Shown piece by piece: positions 43,046-53,786 of a stretch of DNA of 64,000 nucleotides. How positions within the stretch are numbered: position 1 is the first letter of the stretch; each line of letters opens with the position of its first letter. Under the pieces are notes generated by a model. That model ran no database searches, was not told where the DNA came from, and worked only from the letters and a program-made list of their open reading frames with translations. Source of the stretch: Paroedura picta (lineage: Eukaryota > Chordata > Lepidosauria > Squamata > Gekkonidae). The position numbers were made by a program, and so were the translations under genes. The stretch is from positions 100,373,213 through 100,437,212 of the forward strand of contig NC_135373.1 in the NCBI RefSeq assembly GCF_049243985.1. Reading direction: 5' to 3'.

Positions 43046-44500
43046 TATTAGCTCCCTCCCTGCTTTCACATATCAGCTTCAAACTCACACCCATTTCCTC
43101 TATCAGGTTTTGTGAATGAAGCATATTGTGCAGTGAAAACAACTAGGGGAACTGATCTCTTTCGTCTGGAGATGAGCTCTAATTCCAGGGGATTTCCTGG
43201 AACAGCTCTCAGGTGGATAGGCAGCACTGGGAACAGTGGCGATCCAGGCCTGCAGTCGACATGTTCTATATTTATGTTCAAGGGAAAAACAGATTAGGCC
43301 TCTCAGCATGGCCCCAGTGACCGAATGGTGGTTCCCCTGCTGGAACGGAGGCTGGGAAGCGCCACCCGCAGTCTGGGCTGGTGCCCTCATGGCATCCTTT
43401 TCCAGGAGCCCAAGCCTCATAGCTGAAGTGCCAGCAGATTTGAAGTGTGTCGGCTTGTCGAGAGAAGACTATTGCAATTGCTTCTCCTTGACAGACCCTT
43501 TGCCTTGCTTGAGGGTTGCCAGGGACAATTAGGGCCAAATCTCTCACTGCTGCATTTGCAATGGTGACTTCAGCTGCAGTAGCTTCTCTCATTCTAGCAC
43601 GGCTGTGGTTGGAGAAGCTGCGACCGTTGACATTCTCTCTTATGGCCATCTTTTAAGCAATGCCAATGCCCTTTCTAGTCATGAATCTAGAAACACTTCA
43701 CATCAGAATTTGCAAAAACGGAGTGGAAGCTTAGGAGATCAATGTTTGACGCTAACTCTTCCCAACAGCTAGTGCCCAATTCCAATCATTTATAGGAAAG
43801 GTATTTGAGAGAATAGTGCCCAAGTGAACTGTTCAGCTTCAGGTGCACAAACAGCCTCCTACGCACCCTTGTGTCCAGCCCTTAATTTGCACGCTTTCGC
43901 CTGTCTCCAGCTGAAAAACCAGAGAACACCCTCAGGGCTTAGTGAGGGCAGCAGGCCAGACAGGGTGGCTCCCTGATCTCTGCCGCTGGCCTAACACAGA
44001 GCAGCACATTCAGCCACTGATTGCAGCTGATGGAGAGGAGAAAAGCAGAGGCATGTGACGTTGGTGGCAGCAGCATCAGCCAGCTTTTCTGCACAGCGAG
44101 TGCAGACTATCACAATGGCGAAAGCTCAGAATCTCAGCAGCAATATCCGTAAATGTCCATCACCATTCTGAACTCGTTCCAAAGCTCTCCCCACAAGGGG
44201 GAGAGGTACGACTGCAAGCCAGCACAGGCAGTTGCACAGATCCAGCAGAAGGCTGCCTGCCCGCCCGCCTGCCGCTAGGCTCCCAGGTCTGGTCTCTTCA
44301 CACTGAGCGCTCACTTCCCCCAGCAAACAGGTGCTCAACACTGTCAGCAACTGACAGAGATCGTCTGTTCCGAGGGGGAAAGAAAGAGGGGCCCCCGCTT
44401 CGCCTGCATATTTGTGGATCAGAGTGCTGAAGCGCAGCCTTGCATCACTGAGGTCATTAGGAGTTCTCATGCAGGATTCTTCTGCGTAGGGAAGATTTAG
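43046..44500. other. Intergenic DNA with one small repeat piece
   Basis: 43150-43215 (GGAGATGAGCTCTAATTCCA) is a fragment of the GTTGCCAGCCTCCAGGTGG family on the minus strand. Otherwise nothing was identified; open frames lie on both strands without protein features. Confidence 0.4.
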
Positions 44501-44509
44501 CTCTTTGCG

Positions 44510-44625
44510 CCTGAACAGACATGAACGCATACAGCTGCCTTCCACCCAGCCGGACCACTGGTCTGCTGAAGTCCGTGCAGTCTGCTCCCACTGGCCGTGG
44601 CTCTTCAGCGCCTGAGGCTCCATCC
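44510..44625 (+). repeat. Common reptile interspersed repeat
   Basis: CATACAGCTGCCTTCCACCC, then GGACCACTGGTCTGCTGAAG and GCGCCTGAGGCTCC resemble a widespread squamate repeat (GAAGCTGCCTTATACTGAAT...GACCATTGGTCCATCAAAG). The class is not known to me. Confidence 0.5.
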
Positions 44626-45245
44626 ATGCAGTGCAGGCGTCTCATGTTTGTTGGGGAACAGCAGCAAGACATGTGTGAGAGGGGTTTTGTGTCTCTCAGA
44701 TGCGCACCACTGACTCTTTTCTGTTTGCAACCAACGCACTTGGGGAGAAGCGGCTCTAGCCTCCCCACCCACCTCTGCACAAACTTGTTCCTGTCTGCAA
44801 GCAGGCCTCGTGGAACTGGGGCAGGCTCCCTTGTAAAAATCGTCTTACTTGCCTCCCTATCAGTTCCACAGCAGCTCCACGGCTTTTGTTTGGGCCAGTG
44901 AGACGGAGAACATCTTCTGGGGCCCCCTGTTAAGGACGTCCCCAGATTGAAGGCAAGTTCTGGGAGAACTGAAGGCGACCCCAACTGGGACTGTCTTAAA
45001 AATGTTGATCGGTTTAACATTTTTTTCATTTTCAATGAATTTTTTTGAATTGTGTAAATAAATAGACCAACAAATAAACATGACGTTGATGCTGATGGCG
45101 ATGGAGATGCTGTCGGAAGAGGCGAAAGCAGCCCCTTCTCCGTGCACCCCTCCCCTCCGGATTCTTTGGACTGGAGATGCTGGGGAGTGAGTGCGGGACT
45201 GTCTGTGTCCCACGGAGCTGCAGACCCTCCCCATGCATGCGTGTG

Positions 45246-45314
45246 CTGGCAGAGGCTCATGGGAATTGTAGTCCATGAACATCTGGAGGACCACAGGTTG
45301 ACTACCCCTGTTCT
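45246..45314. mobile_element. Right half of a palindromic hAT element
   Basis: CTGGCAGAGGCTCATGGGAA to GGTTGACTACCCCTG is one arm plus the end of the family at 58134-58269; TTCTAGAG follows, matching the preferred target form. Confidence 0.8.
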
Positions 45315-45344
45315 AGAGGACATTTTTAATGTGGACTGTGGTGG

Positions 45345-45424
45345 TACAGCCTGATTGTCATCAGATCTTGGGTGGGACGGGAGATCACCAAGGAAGACTT
45401 TGCAAAGGAGGGCAATGGCCAATT
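45345..45424 (+). repeat. 5S-derived SINE fragment
   Basis: CATCAGATCTTGGGTGGGAC, GGGAGATCACCAAGGAAGAC and GAGGGCAATGGCCAA correspond to the head and junction of the 5S-Sauria SINE with an internal deletion. Confidence 0.65.
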
Positions 45425-45445
45425 AGCTCTGCCTGATTGCTTGAT

Positions 45446-45690
45446 GAAGAAGAGTTGGTTTTTATACCCACTTTTCACTACCCAAAGGAGTCTCAAAGTG
45501 GCTTAGAAACACCTTTCCCTTCCTCTACGCCCAACAGACAGCCTGTGAGGCAGGTAGGGCTGAGAGAGCTCTGGGAGAACGTTGACTGGCCTGAGGTCAC
45601 CCAGCTGGCTGCAGGGAGAGGAGGAGGAGGGGGGAATCACAACCGGCTCTCCAAAATGCAGGCTGCCACTCTTTACCACAACACTACGCT
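45446..45690 (-). repeat. tRNA-derived SINE, minus strand
   Basis: It begins GAAGAAGAGTTGGTTTTTAT, carries CACTACCCAAAGGAGTCTCA and ends in a decayed CTCTTTACCACAACACTACG. It is inserted directly beside the 5S-SINE fragment. Confidence 0.85.
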
Positions 45691-46685
45691 TGCCTTGAAA
45701 GCTCTGTGGGGTGGCCATAAACCCAGGGCAGCCTCCTGCAGCTCTGCCAACCCCACAAGGGCCTTTCAGCATAGTTTCAGCTGGCATGAAAGGAGCGGAG
45801 AGCCTGGGACGGGTGTTGCTGGCCAGGTCGTAGCTGAGTGGCCCTGATGGAATTGCTTGCTCTGGACCGAGATGGCCCTCAAAGCAGCAGTGGCCGAGGC
45901 TGCAGAGACCTTTGCCACGGTTTGAGACAAATGGCCACTGGCCCACCGGGACGTTTGAAGGGAAGTGCCGGTCTGCCCTGATCCTCTCAAAAGTTGCTGA
46001 CTCCTTGCTGTTCTGATTTGAGTTTTGGAAGACAGGGAAGTCCACTTACAAGACGATGCTGAGCTGGCTATGCAGATGGAGGGTAGGACACATGTCGCTG
46101 TGCAAGACAGCGCCCCAGCATCTCCAGGCAGCAGTGGCTCTGCCTCTGGCATGCCACTCTCACTGAGCATGCCAGCACCGTCATGCAGCTGGATGGCCGC
46201 CACGGAGAGGGTTGTGACAACACATCCGAGTGTCCTTCGGCCAGCGGACGAGGAGCAGGAGAGACTGCCGGAGAAACTCAGATCCTGTTTTCATGCCTAT
46301 GTGCTGGAGGAGATCAGGGCAGCGGAGGGGGGTGTGTGTGGAGGAAACACAGGAAGCTGCAGGGACATAAGCGGAATCATTGTTCAAAGATGCCAACTCT
46401 TCTGGGAGGAAAAAAAGAGATGCGGAAAGGCCACGCTTGAATCTGACACATCGTTTTGCCAGGATATCCCCAGCCACTCTTCCATTTTTGGGCACTCCAC
46501 TATGCCAGCTCCCACTCCCCCGCTGGGTGCTGTTTGTGCCAGCTGTAGACATGGCCGTGGGAGGAAACAGAGCCCGCATGCACCCTTTCTGGAATCGCCG
46601 GACTGAAATGGCTTCTTGCTGCCCTGAGGATCGGTTGTGGGCATGGAGCGCCACTGGAAACGCAGGCAATTTCCCTTGAAAATAG
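45691..46685. other. GC-rich intergenic DNA, long open frames on both strands
   Basis: Overlapping frames of up to 226 codons occur on both strands. I see no domain, no splice pattern and no repeat signature that would support any of them as a gene. Confidence 0.4.
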
Positions 46686-46689
46686 CCTT

Positions 46690-46810
46690 GGATCTTGTAT
46701 CTGAGGAAGTGTGCGTGCACACAAAAGCTCACATCTTGAATTAAATTGTGTTGGTTTTGAAGGTGCCACTGCACGATACATTTGTTCTGCCGTTTCAGAC
46801 CAACACTTGA
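46690..46810 (+). repeat. 3' end of the fold-back repeat family, linear copy
   Basis: TGAGGAAGTGTGCGTGCACA, GTGTTGGTTTTGAAGGTGCC and CGTTTCAGACCAACAC give the family order without fold-back. Confidence 0.7.
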
Positions 46811-47332
46811 ATCCCTTGACGGCAGGTGTTTTGCAAAGGAGGACCCTGAGCTGGTCAGCACAAGGCCTGGCTTCTTCTACACAGCAAGAGTATTGTGTGT
46901 CGCCTTCATTGCCACTGCAAATGCCAAGCCATGTGCATTGTCCATGGAGCTTCCACAAACAAGTTTTCTGCCCACTTCTCTCTGTCCTCCCTCACATCCG
47001 TACCACTCCCCCTACATTCTTCCCTGCTGTACCAATGGGAGTGCTTTTTCGGTGTGAGTGTGTGTTTTTAATGACAACCTCTAGAGTGTTATCATGCTAG
47101 AGCAATTACCGATGAAATTTGTTTTATGATGGGAGTAAAACAGTGACTGCAAGGGTCAGATGGCCAGAAAATAGTACCAGTGTGGGTGGGACCTTTGTCC
47201 AGCATCCCTCCAGGCAGCAAGCCCAGACTCGGCTTTTCCCAAAAGGATCAGAGCAAAGCAGGTTTGCAGAAGGACATATGGAGGACGGGGAAAGGGACAG
47301 TCGCAAGAGCACAACAGTGTGTGGATGCTCCC

Positions 47333-47357
47333 CCCCCCCCCCCAAAAAAAAAAAAAA
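47333..47357. repeat. C-run joined to A-run
   Basis: About 14 C followed by about 14 A; a length-variable simple sequence and a likely assembly weak point. Confidence 0.85.
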
Positions 47358-49005
47358 GGAATGCCATTTGGAAGCAAAAGTGGAGAAAAGCCTTTACAGT
47401 GAAGCAGTCCTTGTCCAGGCAGCCAAGTTGGCACCAAAATAAACATTAACCAGATGTATCTTTGGGATGGGAGCAGATGGACAGTTAGCTGCAAGATCTG
47501 GTGCTGCTGATTGCACTAAGAGATGCACATGGCATGAATGCACTATTTGGTTGGTGGAGTTCCACTCCACACCTGTCTATTCATGCCCATTTTTTCCCAT
47601 CTGTTCAGATGAGATGTCTTCCTCTCTTTGGAAAAGGCAGACTGCAGGTTTGTACAGCCTCAGTTTGCCTTGGGCCCGTGCAGAGAAGGGCTAGAGTGTT
47701 TAATCAGCTGTGCCCAATTTTTTCAATTTGAAATTGGTATCCCTTCTTTGTTATTAACATTTTTAAAGGAGGGGAAATATTTTTTTTCTGAAAATGGGTG
47801 TTAGAAGGAAAATCCACATCCCCCCCAAAACCCCAGTTCCTCTTGCGGCTGCTACAACTGGATGACATTCAAGTGTACTTGCTTTTCTTGGTGGGGGAGA
47901 AAATAACTATGGTGGCATTTCTTCTGCAGAGGATTCAGTTGCCACCCGGAGGACAGGGAAATCCCTGGGGCTCCTTTCTAACCTGGCTACAGCTGCTGAA
48001 AGACAAAAAATATGTTGTCCAGGAAACCCAGACCCTAATGCAACTTCAGGCTGTGGGCGTGGGTCTTTCTGCCATTTCAAAGGGCTCTGCTTTCCACTTC
48101 ACAATGCCAAGACAGCTGTCTCCCATGCAAGTCTCTCGCACACAAGGAGCTCTCTGTCCCACAGGCACAAAAGGAAACTTTGAGGAGAAAGGCCACAGAG
48201 AAGGTCCAGCTAGCTTTCTCACAAGACACAGGGAGGAAAACATCAGCCTGTCTGTCTCTCTGGGCTGTCCACTGATGCAAGTGCTCAGCTATCTCTGTCC
48301 CGGGCCAGTTTACAGGGCCACAAGCAGTTAAAAGTCATTGTCTCCCCGCTAGTTGATGACTCTGTCCACTGTGGCCTCCTCCCAGGGCTGGGTCTCTGTC
48401 CAAACCCCCCAAGCAGTAGAGGCTGCCAATGTGTTGCAGAAGCTCCACTCATTTCTGGCCAGTGACTATATGGGAGGATGCAAAGGGCACAGGCGTCACC
48501 CATGGCTATCCCCCAGATCCCTGCTGCCACCAGCCAAGTTAAAGATGACTCCCCCCCCAAGTGCTGCTGGGGCTTGGCTTGCTCCTGGTCACCACCACTG
48601 TGGAAGTACAGAAGTGGGCATGTTGGTTTCTCCCCCTTGTGCAGCATTTAAAAGGACCCAATTGCCTCAACAAGCCCACTTCTGCATCCCCTTGCTCTAC
48701 AAAGTCTTCTGTTCCATTCACCCCTGCCCAGCAGCACTGCCATAGGGGTTAGCTTTGCCCTGTTGCACCAGCCCTGCTCAAGAGCCTGGCTCTAGCAGTA
48801 GGCCTTTGGGTGCCAGTTTAAGTCAGTCGAATGCTTTCTCCACAAGGAGCCTCGGGGAATGTAGATTTGTCAGGAGGGGAAGGATCTAGAGTATGCATCT
48901 CAGCACCCTGGGGGGAAAAACATGAATTTCCAGGGTTCCTTGGCAGAAGCCAGAATAAGTAAATCATCAAATTGGATGCACTTTGGTATATGGGATACTA
49001 GCTTT
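47358..49005. other. Intergenic DNA, nothing identified
   Basis: Open frames on both strands (for example 47798-48331 plus, 48285-48647 minus) show no recognisable protein features. Confidence 0.4.
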
Positions 49006-49450
49006 CTTGTGTCTGTCTGATGAAGGGAATGTTAACTCTTGAAAGCATATACCTTGGAAATGCTTGAGAGCCAGTTTGGTGTAGTGGTTAGGAGTGCGGA
49101 CTTGTAATCTGGCATTCCAGGTTCGATTCTGCACTCCCCCACATGCAACCAGCTGGGTGACCTTGGGCTCGCCACGGCACTGATAAAACTGTTCTGACCG
49201 GGCAGTGATATCAGTGCTCTCTCAGCCTCACCCACCCCACAGGGTGTCTGTTGTGGGGAGAGGAATGGGAAGGCGACTGTAAGCCGCTTTGAGCCTCCTT
49301 CGGGTAGGGAAAAGCGGCATATAAGAACCAACTCTTCTTCTTCTTCTAAATTGCTGCTCACCCTGTTTCTAGATGTATGGACTGGTGTCTTCCATTTCAA
49401 TGTATCCGAAGAAGTGTTTGTGCACACGAAAGCTTATACCTTGAAGAGAA
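49006..49450 (+). repeat. Fold-back-family fragments flanking a SINE
   Basis: GATGAAGGGAATGTTAACTC before the SINE and GAAGAAGTGTTTGTGCACAC with GAAAGCTTATACCTTGAAG after it are two pieces of the same retroelement 3' region. Confidence 0.55.
49066..49347 (+). repeat. tRNA-derived SINE, full length, with (TTC)n tail
   Basis: The head GAGAGCCAGTTTGGTGTAGT contains the A box (TGGTGTAGTGGTTAGG), and CAGGTTCGATTC is a good B box. The body has CTCTCTCAGCCTCACCCACC and the end GCGGCATATAAGAACCAACT then five TTC units. This is the best copy of the family in the window. Confidence 0.93.
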
Positions 49451-51360
49451 TGTTGTGCCACTCTTCTGCTGCAGCCTGGCTACCCTCCTGACACAGGCAA
49501 TTCGAGGGACCTGTCTCCATTCTATAAGCTCTGTTCCAAATAACCCTCTGTGGTTTTGGCTTTGGGGGCTGTTAATAATCCTGCCAAAGTGCCTTTTCTT
49601 CATGCAACGTCGTCTACTCCAGTTCAGGCTCTTTCCTGTGCGGCTTGCCTGCCAAACGACAGAAGCAATCCATCATTTGCTTGGCCTATTGGATTCCACC
49701 TTTCTATAGTGATTCAGAAAATCTTTATTGGCGTCAGAAAAGTAAATCCACAATGAATAAGTTCACTGAGAAGGGCATATAGGATAACAGTAATAGTACC
49801 TTATTTGATACCAACAGTCTCCATCTGTGGGAAATTTATTCCTAAAATGGCCAACACAATTTTGGCTATTGCAAAAATAGTTAATGGGTGTTTCTTTTCT
49901 ATGCAGTCATCTTTCATTTTATTCACATGCTGCTTTAAAAACTTAGGACAACCAAGCAGTAAATGCGGCAAAGTATTTCTATAGTGATCTCTGGGGAAAC
50001 ATACTGTGGGAGGAAACACACGCCCACCAAGAGCTGCCAGTGTAAAATTGGTCAAAGTCAACTTTTTTTTTACCATTCCAAAGAAAATGCAGCCATAAGA
50101 GGAATTCTCTGGCCTTGGGGGCTGTTCCAGATGCTCCTTCCTGACCTCACCTTGACTGAATGAAATGTTTCTCTTTTAGAGAGTGCCACATCACTTCCTT
50201 CAAGAGAGCTCCTTCCTTCGTCCCACTTCCTGCTCCGGGTTAACATCATCTGCAGCTGGCTTCCTCTGGTGCTTCCGGCTTTTCCATGCCTGACCCGCCG
50301 CTCTGAGGATCCAAGTACCCCGAGGTCTCCTTAGGAGATCTTAGGGCAGCTTCACACAGACTGCTAGTGTTTTGCTTTTACTGTTTCTCAGAGTGTGCAG
50401 CTTTAGACATAACTCTCAGAAGCACCAAGTACTGTTACCACATATTGCCATACTGATATCCTCCCACCCACCACTGCATCAAAATGTGGTTGCGGGAAGT
50501 GGAAATGCTCCATTTTGGGGAAGTGGCATGTAGATGTGTGTCATGAGTTTCCCCATTCAGGCGCAGCTTTCTCCTCCAAGGAAGAAGAGTGGGATGGCTG
50601 TGGGCAGAGTATTCATGGGGTGGTGCTAGGCTCCAAGCCCCATTCCGAGCCCTTTAAAGGGCTCTCCCTCCCATCCCAGTTGAGCTGCAGTCTAGCTTTA
50701 TGTTGTGCTGTAGCTGGGAAACAGGAATGGGGCAGTATGACTGTCATTGCATTGGTGGAAACCAAGGGAGAGGGGAGGCTGGCGGGCTTCAACAGCAGCA
50801 AGCAACTTTGGGGACGAGGCATGTGGAAGCCATTCCCACCGGTCTCCACGCTGCCTTCTGCTGTGGCTTCCACAGTGGAGGTGCCGGTTGGCCTCCTCCC
50901 TCCCTGTGGAAACAGGCTGTGTCATTTCAGTAATAAAATGCACTGTTTTCCTTTATGACTCATGAGATCATATGGATGGGGTGGGAGCCTATGTGTATAT
51001 GAGACACGTAACAAGTTTCTGCAAAGTCTAGGAAACGATGAACAGGGTTTGAGAAAGATCCCTTGGAGAGCTGCTGTTGCCACCCAGAATGCACTACCAG
51101 GCTGGATGAACCAATGGTTGGACAGGAACCAGGCAGCTTTGTAGGCATGTTCTTAGGCATCTTCTGGGGAGTGGGTTCCATTCATTCCATAAATGCTGTA
51201 CAACAGGGAGAGATCAACACATCCACTCTGGACCTCCACACTGTATCTCCATTCTCTGAGCCAATGAGGTCACCTTGCTGCTTCCTATTAGCCCCCGAGG
51301 TGATTATACACCCTCTGTTGAGCAGGGTTGCGGGAGGGTATATTATTCTGCTGCCATCAT
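49451..51360. other. Intergenic DNA, nothing identified
   Basis: No gene or clear repeat recognised. Open frames at 50515-50965 overlap on both strands. Confidence 0.4.
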
Positions 51361-51363
51361 GTT

Positions 51364-51672
51364 GTGGTTCTCAACCTGGGGGTCAGGACCCTTTTGGGGA
51401 TCAAATGACACTTTCACAGGGGTCGCGGCTGGGTGAGCAGCTTGGTCAGGGGGGTGGGCACTGCCACTTTTGCGCTCCTCTTGAAGGCGCCCGCCAATTT
51501 ATATACAATTTATAACCAATTTATATACCATCATGAACAATGGATCTCCATGTCTTTGGTCCGTTTCGGTTTAAGTTCTGTGAAAGAACACTTGCGTAAT
51601 TTTATAGTTGGGGTCACCAAAACATGAGGAACTGTGTTAAAGGGTCATGGCCTTAGGAAGGTTGAGAACCTT
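51364..51672. mobile_element. hAT-Charlie-like element
   Basis: The ends TGGTTCTCAACCTGGGGGTC and GAAGGTTGAGAACC are inverted, as in the CAGTGGTTCTCAACC group of hAT elements. GTGTTAAAGGGTCATGGCC and GGGGTCACCAAAACATGAGG are typical internal blocks. The outermost bases and target duplications are eroded. Confidence 0.75.
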
Positions 51673-52675
51673 CAACCCTTCTAGGGTATTTTATGATTTT
51701 ATGGAGTTTTATTGTGTGGGTTGAAATTCTGTTACCTGCCAGGAGCCGGCAACGGGAATGGCGGGCTAAAAGTCAAATGATAAATAAACAAACTAGAAGA
51801 CTGTCCTCACAAAGGACACCTGATATAAATGCTGCAACAAGAGGACTGTCAGTTGTTAGAGGATGTGTGCAAGGAAGAGTTGTAAGAATCCATGCTATGG
51901 ATTTTGCAAGCTCAGAATGCAGGCGGAGCACTGCGTATTTGAATGCCCCCAGGTTAAAGCAACAACAACCCTGCTTTTAGAAAATTAGCATGCCAAGGAA
52001 TCTTCTCTCTGGTATGCTAACTCTTCTGCAGGGAAAAGAATGCTTCATATTGTCTGTGTGAGTGCAAGGGCTGTAACGACATGCCTTGCAAATGGGCAGA
52101 TCAGGCCAGATAATTTTCTTCGGCAACGTTGCATAAGCAAATGGATTGACTGTGAGCTGAGGAATCAGGAAGTCTAGAGCCCAAATGCCATCTCCGGATT
52201 CGCTCTCTTTGATCTTAAACAAAGCCCTTTTTACAGTCTGTGCCTCCCTTTTTCTGTCTGTGAGGACAGGGTAGTCTTCCACTAAAGAGCCCTGTGGAGT
52301 TTCATTTACAAACACTATCGGCTTCTATTGGTTAATGGAGAAGCAATCGGTAAGAAAAGCAGTGGGCAGACGCTACAGTCATGTTAAGCCGGGCAAGGCA
52401 GGCAAAATGGCCATGATAATTTCACAGGGGATGGGAGATCTGGGGGACTAGAGCCAGGAGCACAATGTGCAGTGCATGCAGCCAGGCTTTGATGCTGCAC
52501 CCATCCGGGGTACAAATTGCACATGCAGGCAAGGGGCTGCATCCCATGAGAAGATCTGCAGCATGGGGGATACAGAAGGGCAGGCCTGCAATGAGGCCGG
52601 GATAAACCAGAAATGGAAGTGTGGAGTGCAAGTTCAGGTAGGGCTTCACTGACTGAGAAGCAGGAATCACAATGG
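51673..52675. other. Intergenic DNA with a LINE-like tail
   Basis: 51700-51790 (GCGGGCTAAAAGTCAAATGA, then TAAATAAACAAAC) is a retroelement tail. The rest is unassigned. Confidence 0.4.
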
Positions 52676-52679
52676 GATA

Positions 52680-52885
52680 GGGCTGACAGCCTCTAGGTGG
52701 GGCCTGGATGTTTCCTGGAGTTACAGCTGAACTCCAGGCTGAATAGATCAGTTCCCTTGGAGAAAATGTCTCCTTTGGAAGATGGAATCTAAGGCATCCT
52801 CTCTTTCCCAAACCCTGCCTTCCCCTCCAGGCTCTGCCTCCAAATATCCAGGAATTTCTCAGCCTAGAGTTATCAATCCTATAAT
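52680..52885 (+). repeat. GTTGCCAGCCTCCAGGTGG family copy
   Basis: GGCTGACAGCCTCTAGGTGG, GATCAGTTCCCTTGGAGAAA, and CCAGGCTCTGCCTCCAAATA with TCCAGGAATTTCTCA follow the family consensus. Confidence 0.75.
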
Positions 52886-53110
52886 GGGGGACAGGAGATG
52901 GTGTTCCAGATCCATTGGAATGGAAATTCCAGTGTAGAAGAGGGGGGGGGGGACTGCAACTCAGCATAAGAGCATGCGCATTGCATCCAAAAGATCCCAG
53001 GTCATACCTTGACATCTTCAGTTAAAGGATCTCAATAAGTGCTGGGAAGCACCTGCTGCCGGTCAGAGTAGGCAATACTGATAATTTGACTAATTACAAG
53101 GAAGTCTAAA

Positions 53111-53373
53111 GAGCCTCTTGTGGCGCAGGGTGGTAAGGCAGCAGACATGTTCAATCCCGGCAGCCGGCTCAAGGTGAACTCAGCCTTCCATGCTTCCGAG
53201 GTCGGTAAAATGAGTACCCAGCTTGCTGGGGGGGGGGGGTAAACGGTAATGACTGGGGAAGGCACTGGCAAACCACCCCGTATTGAGTCTGCCATGAAAA
53301 CGCTGGAGGGCATCACCCCAAGGGTCAGACATGACCCAGTGCTTGCACAGGGGATACCTTTACCTTTACCTTT
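53111..53373 (+). repeat. Sauria SINE, slightly deleted
   Basis: It runs from GAGCCTCTTGTGGCGCAG to three ACCTTT units. A perfect 13-bp target duplication, AAGGAAGTCTAAA, lies at 53098-53110 and 53374-53386. About 20 bases of the head are missing. A G-run of 11 lies at about 53230. Confidence 0.96.
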
Positions 53374-53506
53374 AAGGAAGTCTAAAGGCAAAGTGCAAGG
53401 ATTCCAGAGGTGTAGGAACATGGGCGGAGTGCATGTTGGAAACACATTGTGAGAAAATATATACAAGAGAAGCTGGCGTCTTATGGTGCCCATGCATTTC
53501 TTTATG

Positions 53507-53786
53507 TGAAGAAGAAGAATTGGTTCTTATATGCTGCTTTTCTCTACCCGAAGGAGTCTCAACGCAGCTTACATTCACCTTCCCTTTCCTCTTCCCACAA
53601 CAGACACCCTGTGAGGTGAGTGAGGCTGAGAGAGCACTGATATTCCTGCTCAGTTAGAACAGTTTTCTCAGTGCTGTGGCAAGCTCAAGGTCACCCAGCT
53701 GGCTGCACGTGGGGGAATGCAGAATCAAACCCTGCTCACCAGATTAGAAGTCCACACTCCTAACCACTACACCAAGCTGGCTCTCT
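53507..53786 (-). repeat. tRNA-derived SINE, nearly full length, minus strand
   Basis: GAAGAAGAAGAATTGGTTCT (tail) to CCTAACCACTACACCAAGCT and GGCTCTC (head); AATCAAACC is the inverted B box. It is the same family as 49066-49347. Confidence 0.92.

Noticed and set aside
44457-45422. 321-codon open frame on the minus strand
   Set aside because: Its N-terminal part is translated from the hAT half element and 5S-SINE fragment, and another part from the reptile repeat at 44510-44625. No protein family is recognisable.
45503-46861. Several frames of 140-226 codons on both strands
   Set aside because: They overlap one another in opposite directions in GC-rich DNA, with no splice sites or domains; the left part is a SINE.
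49066-49150. A and B boxes suggesting a tRNA gene
   Set aside because: They belong to the head of a dispersed SINE with body and TTC tail, and no cloverleaf can be drawn.
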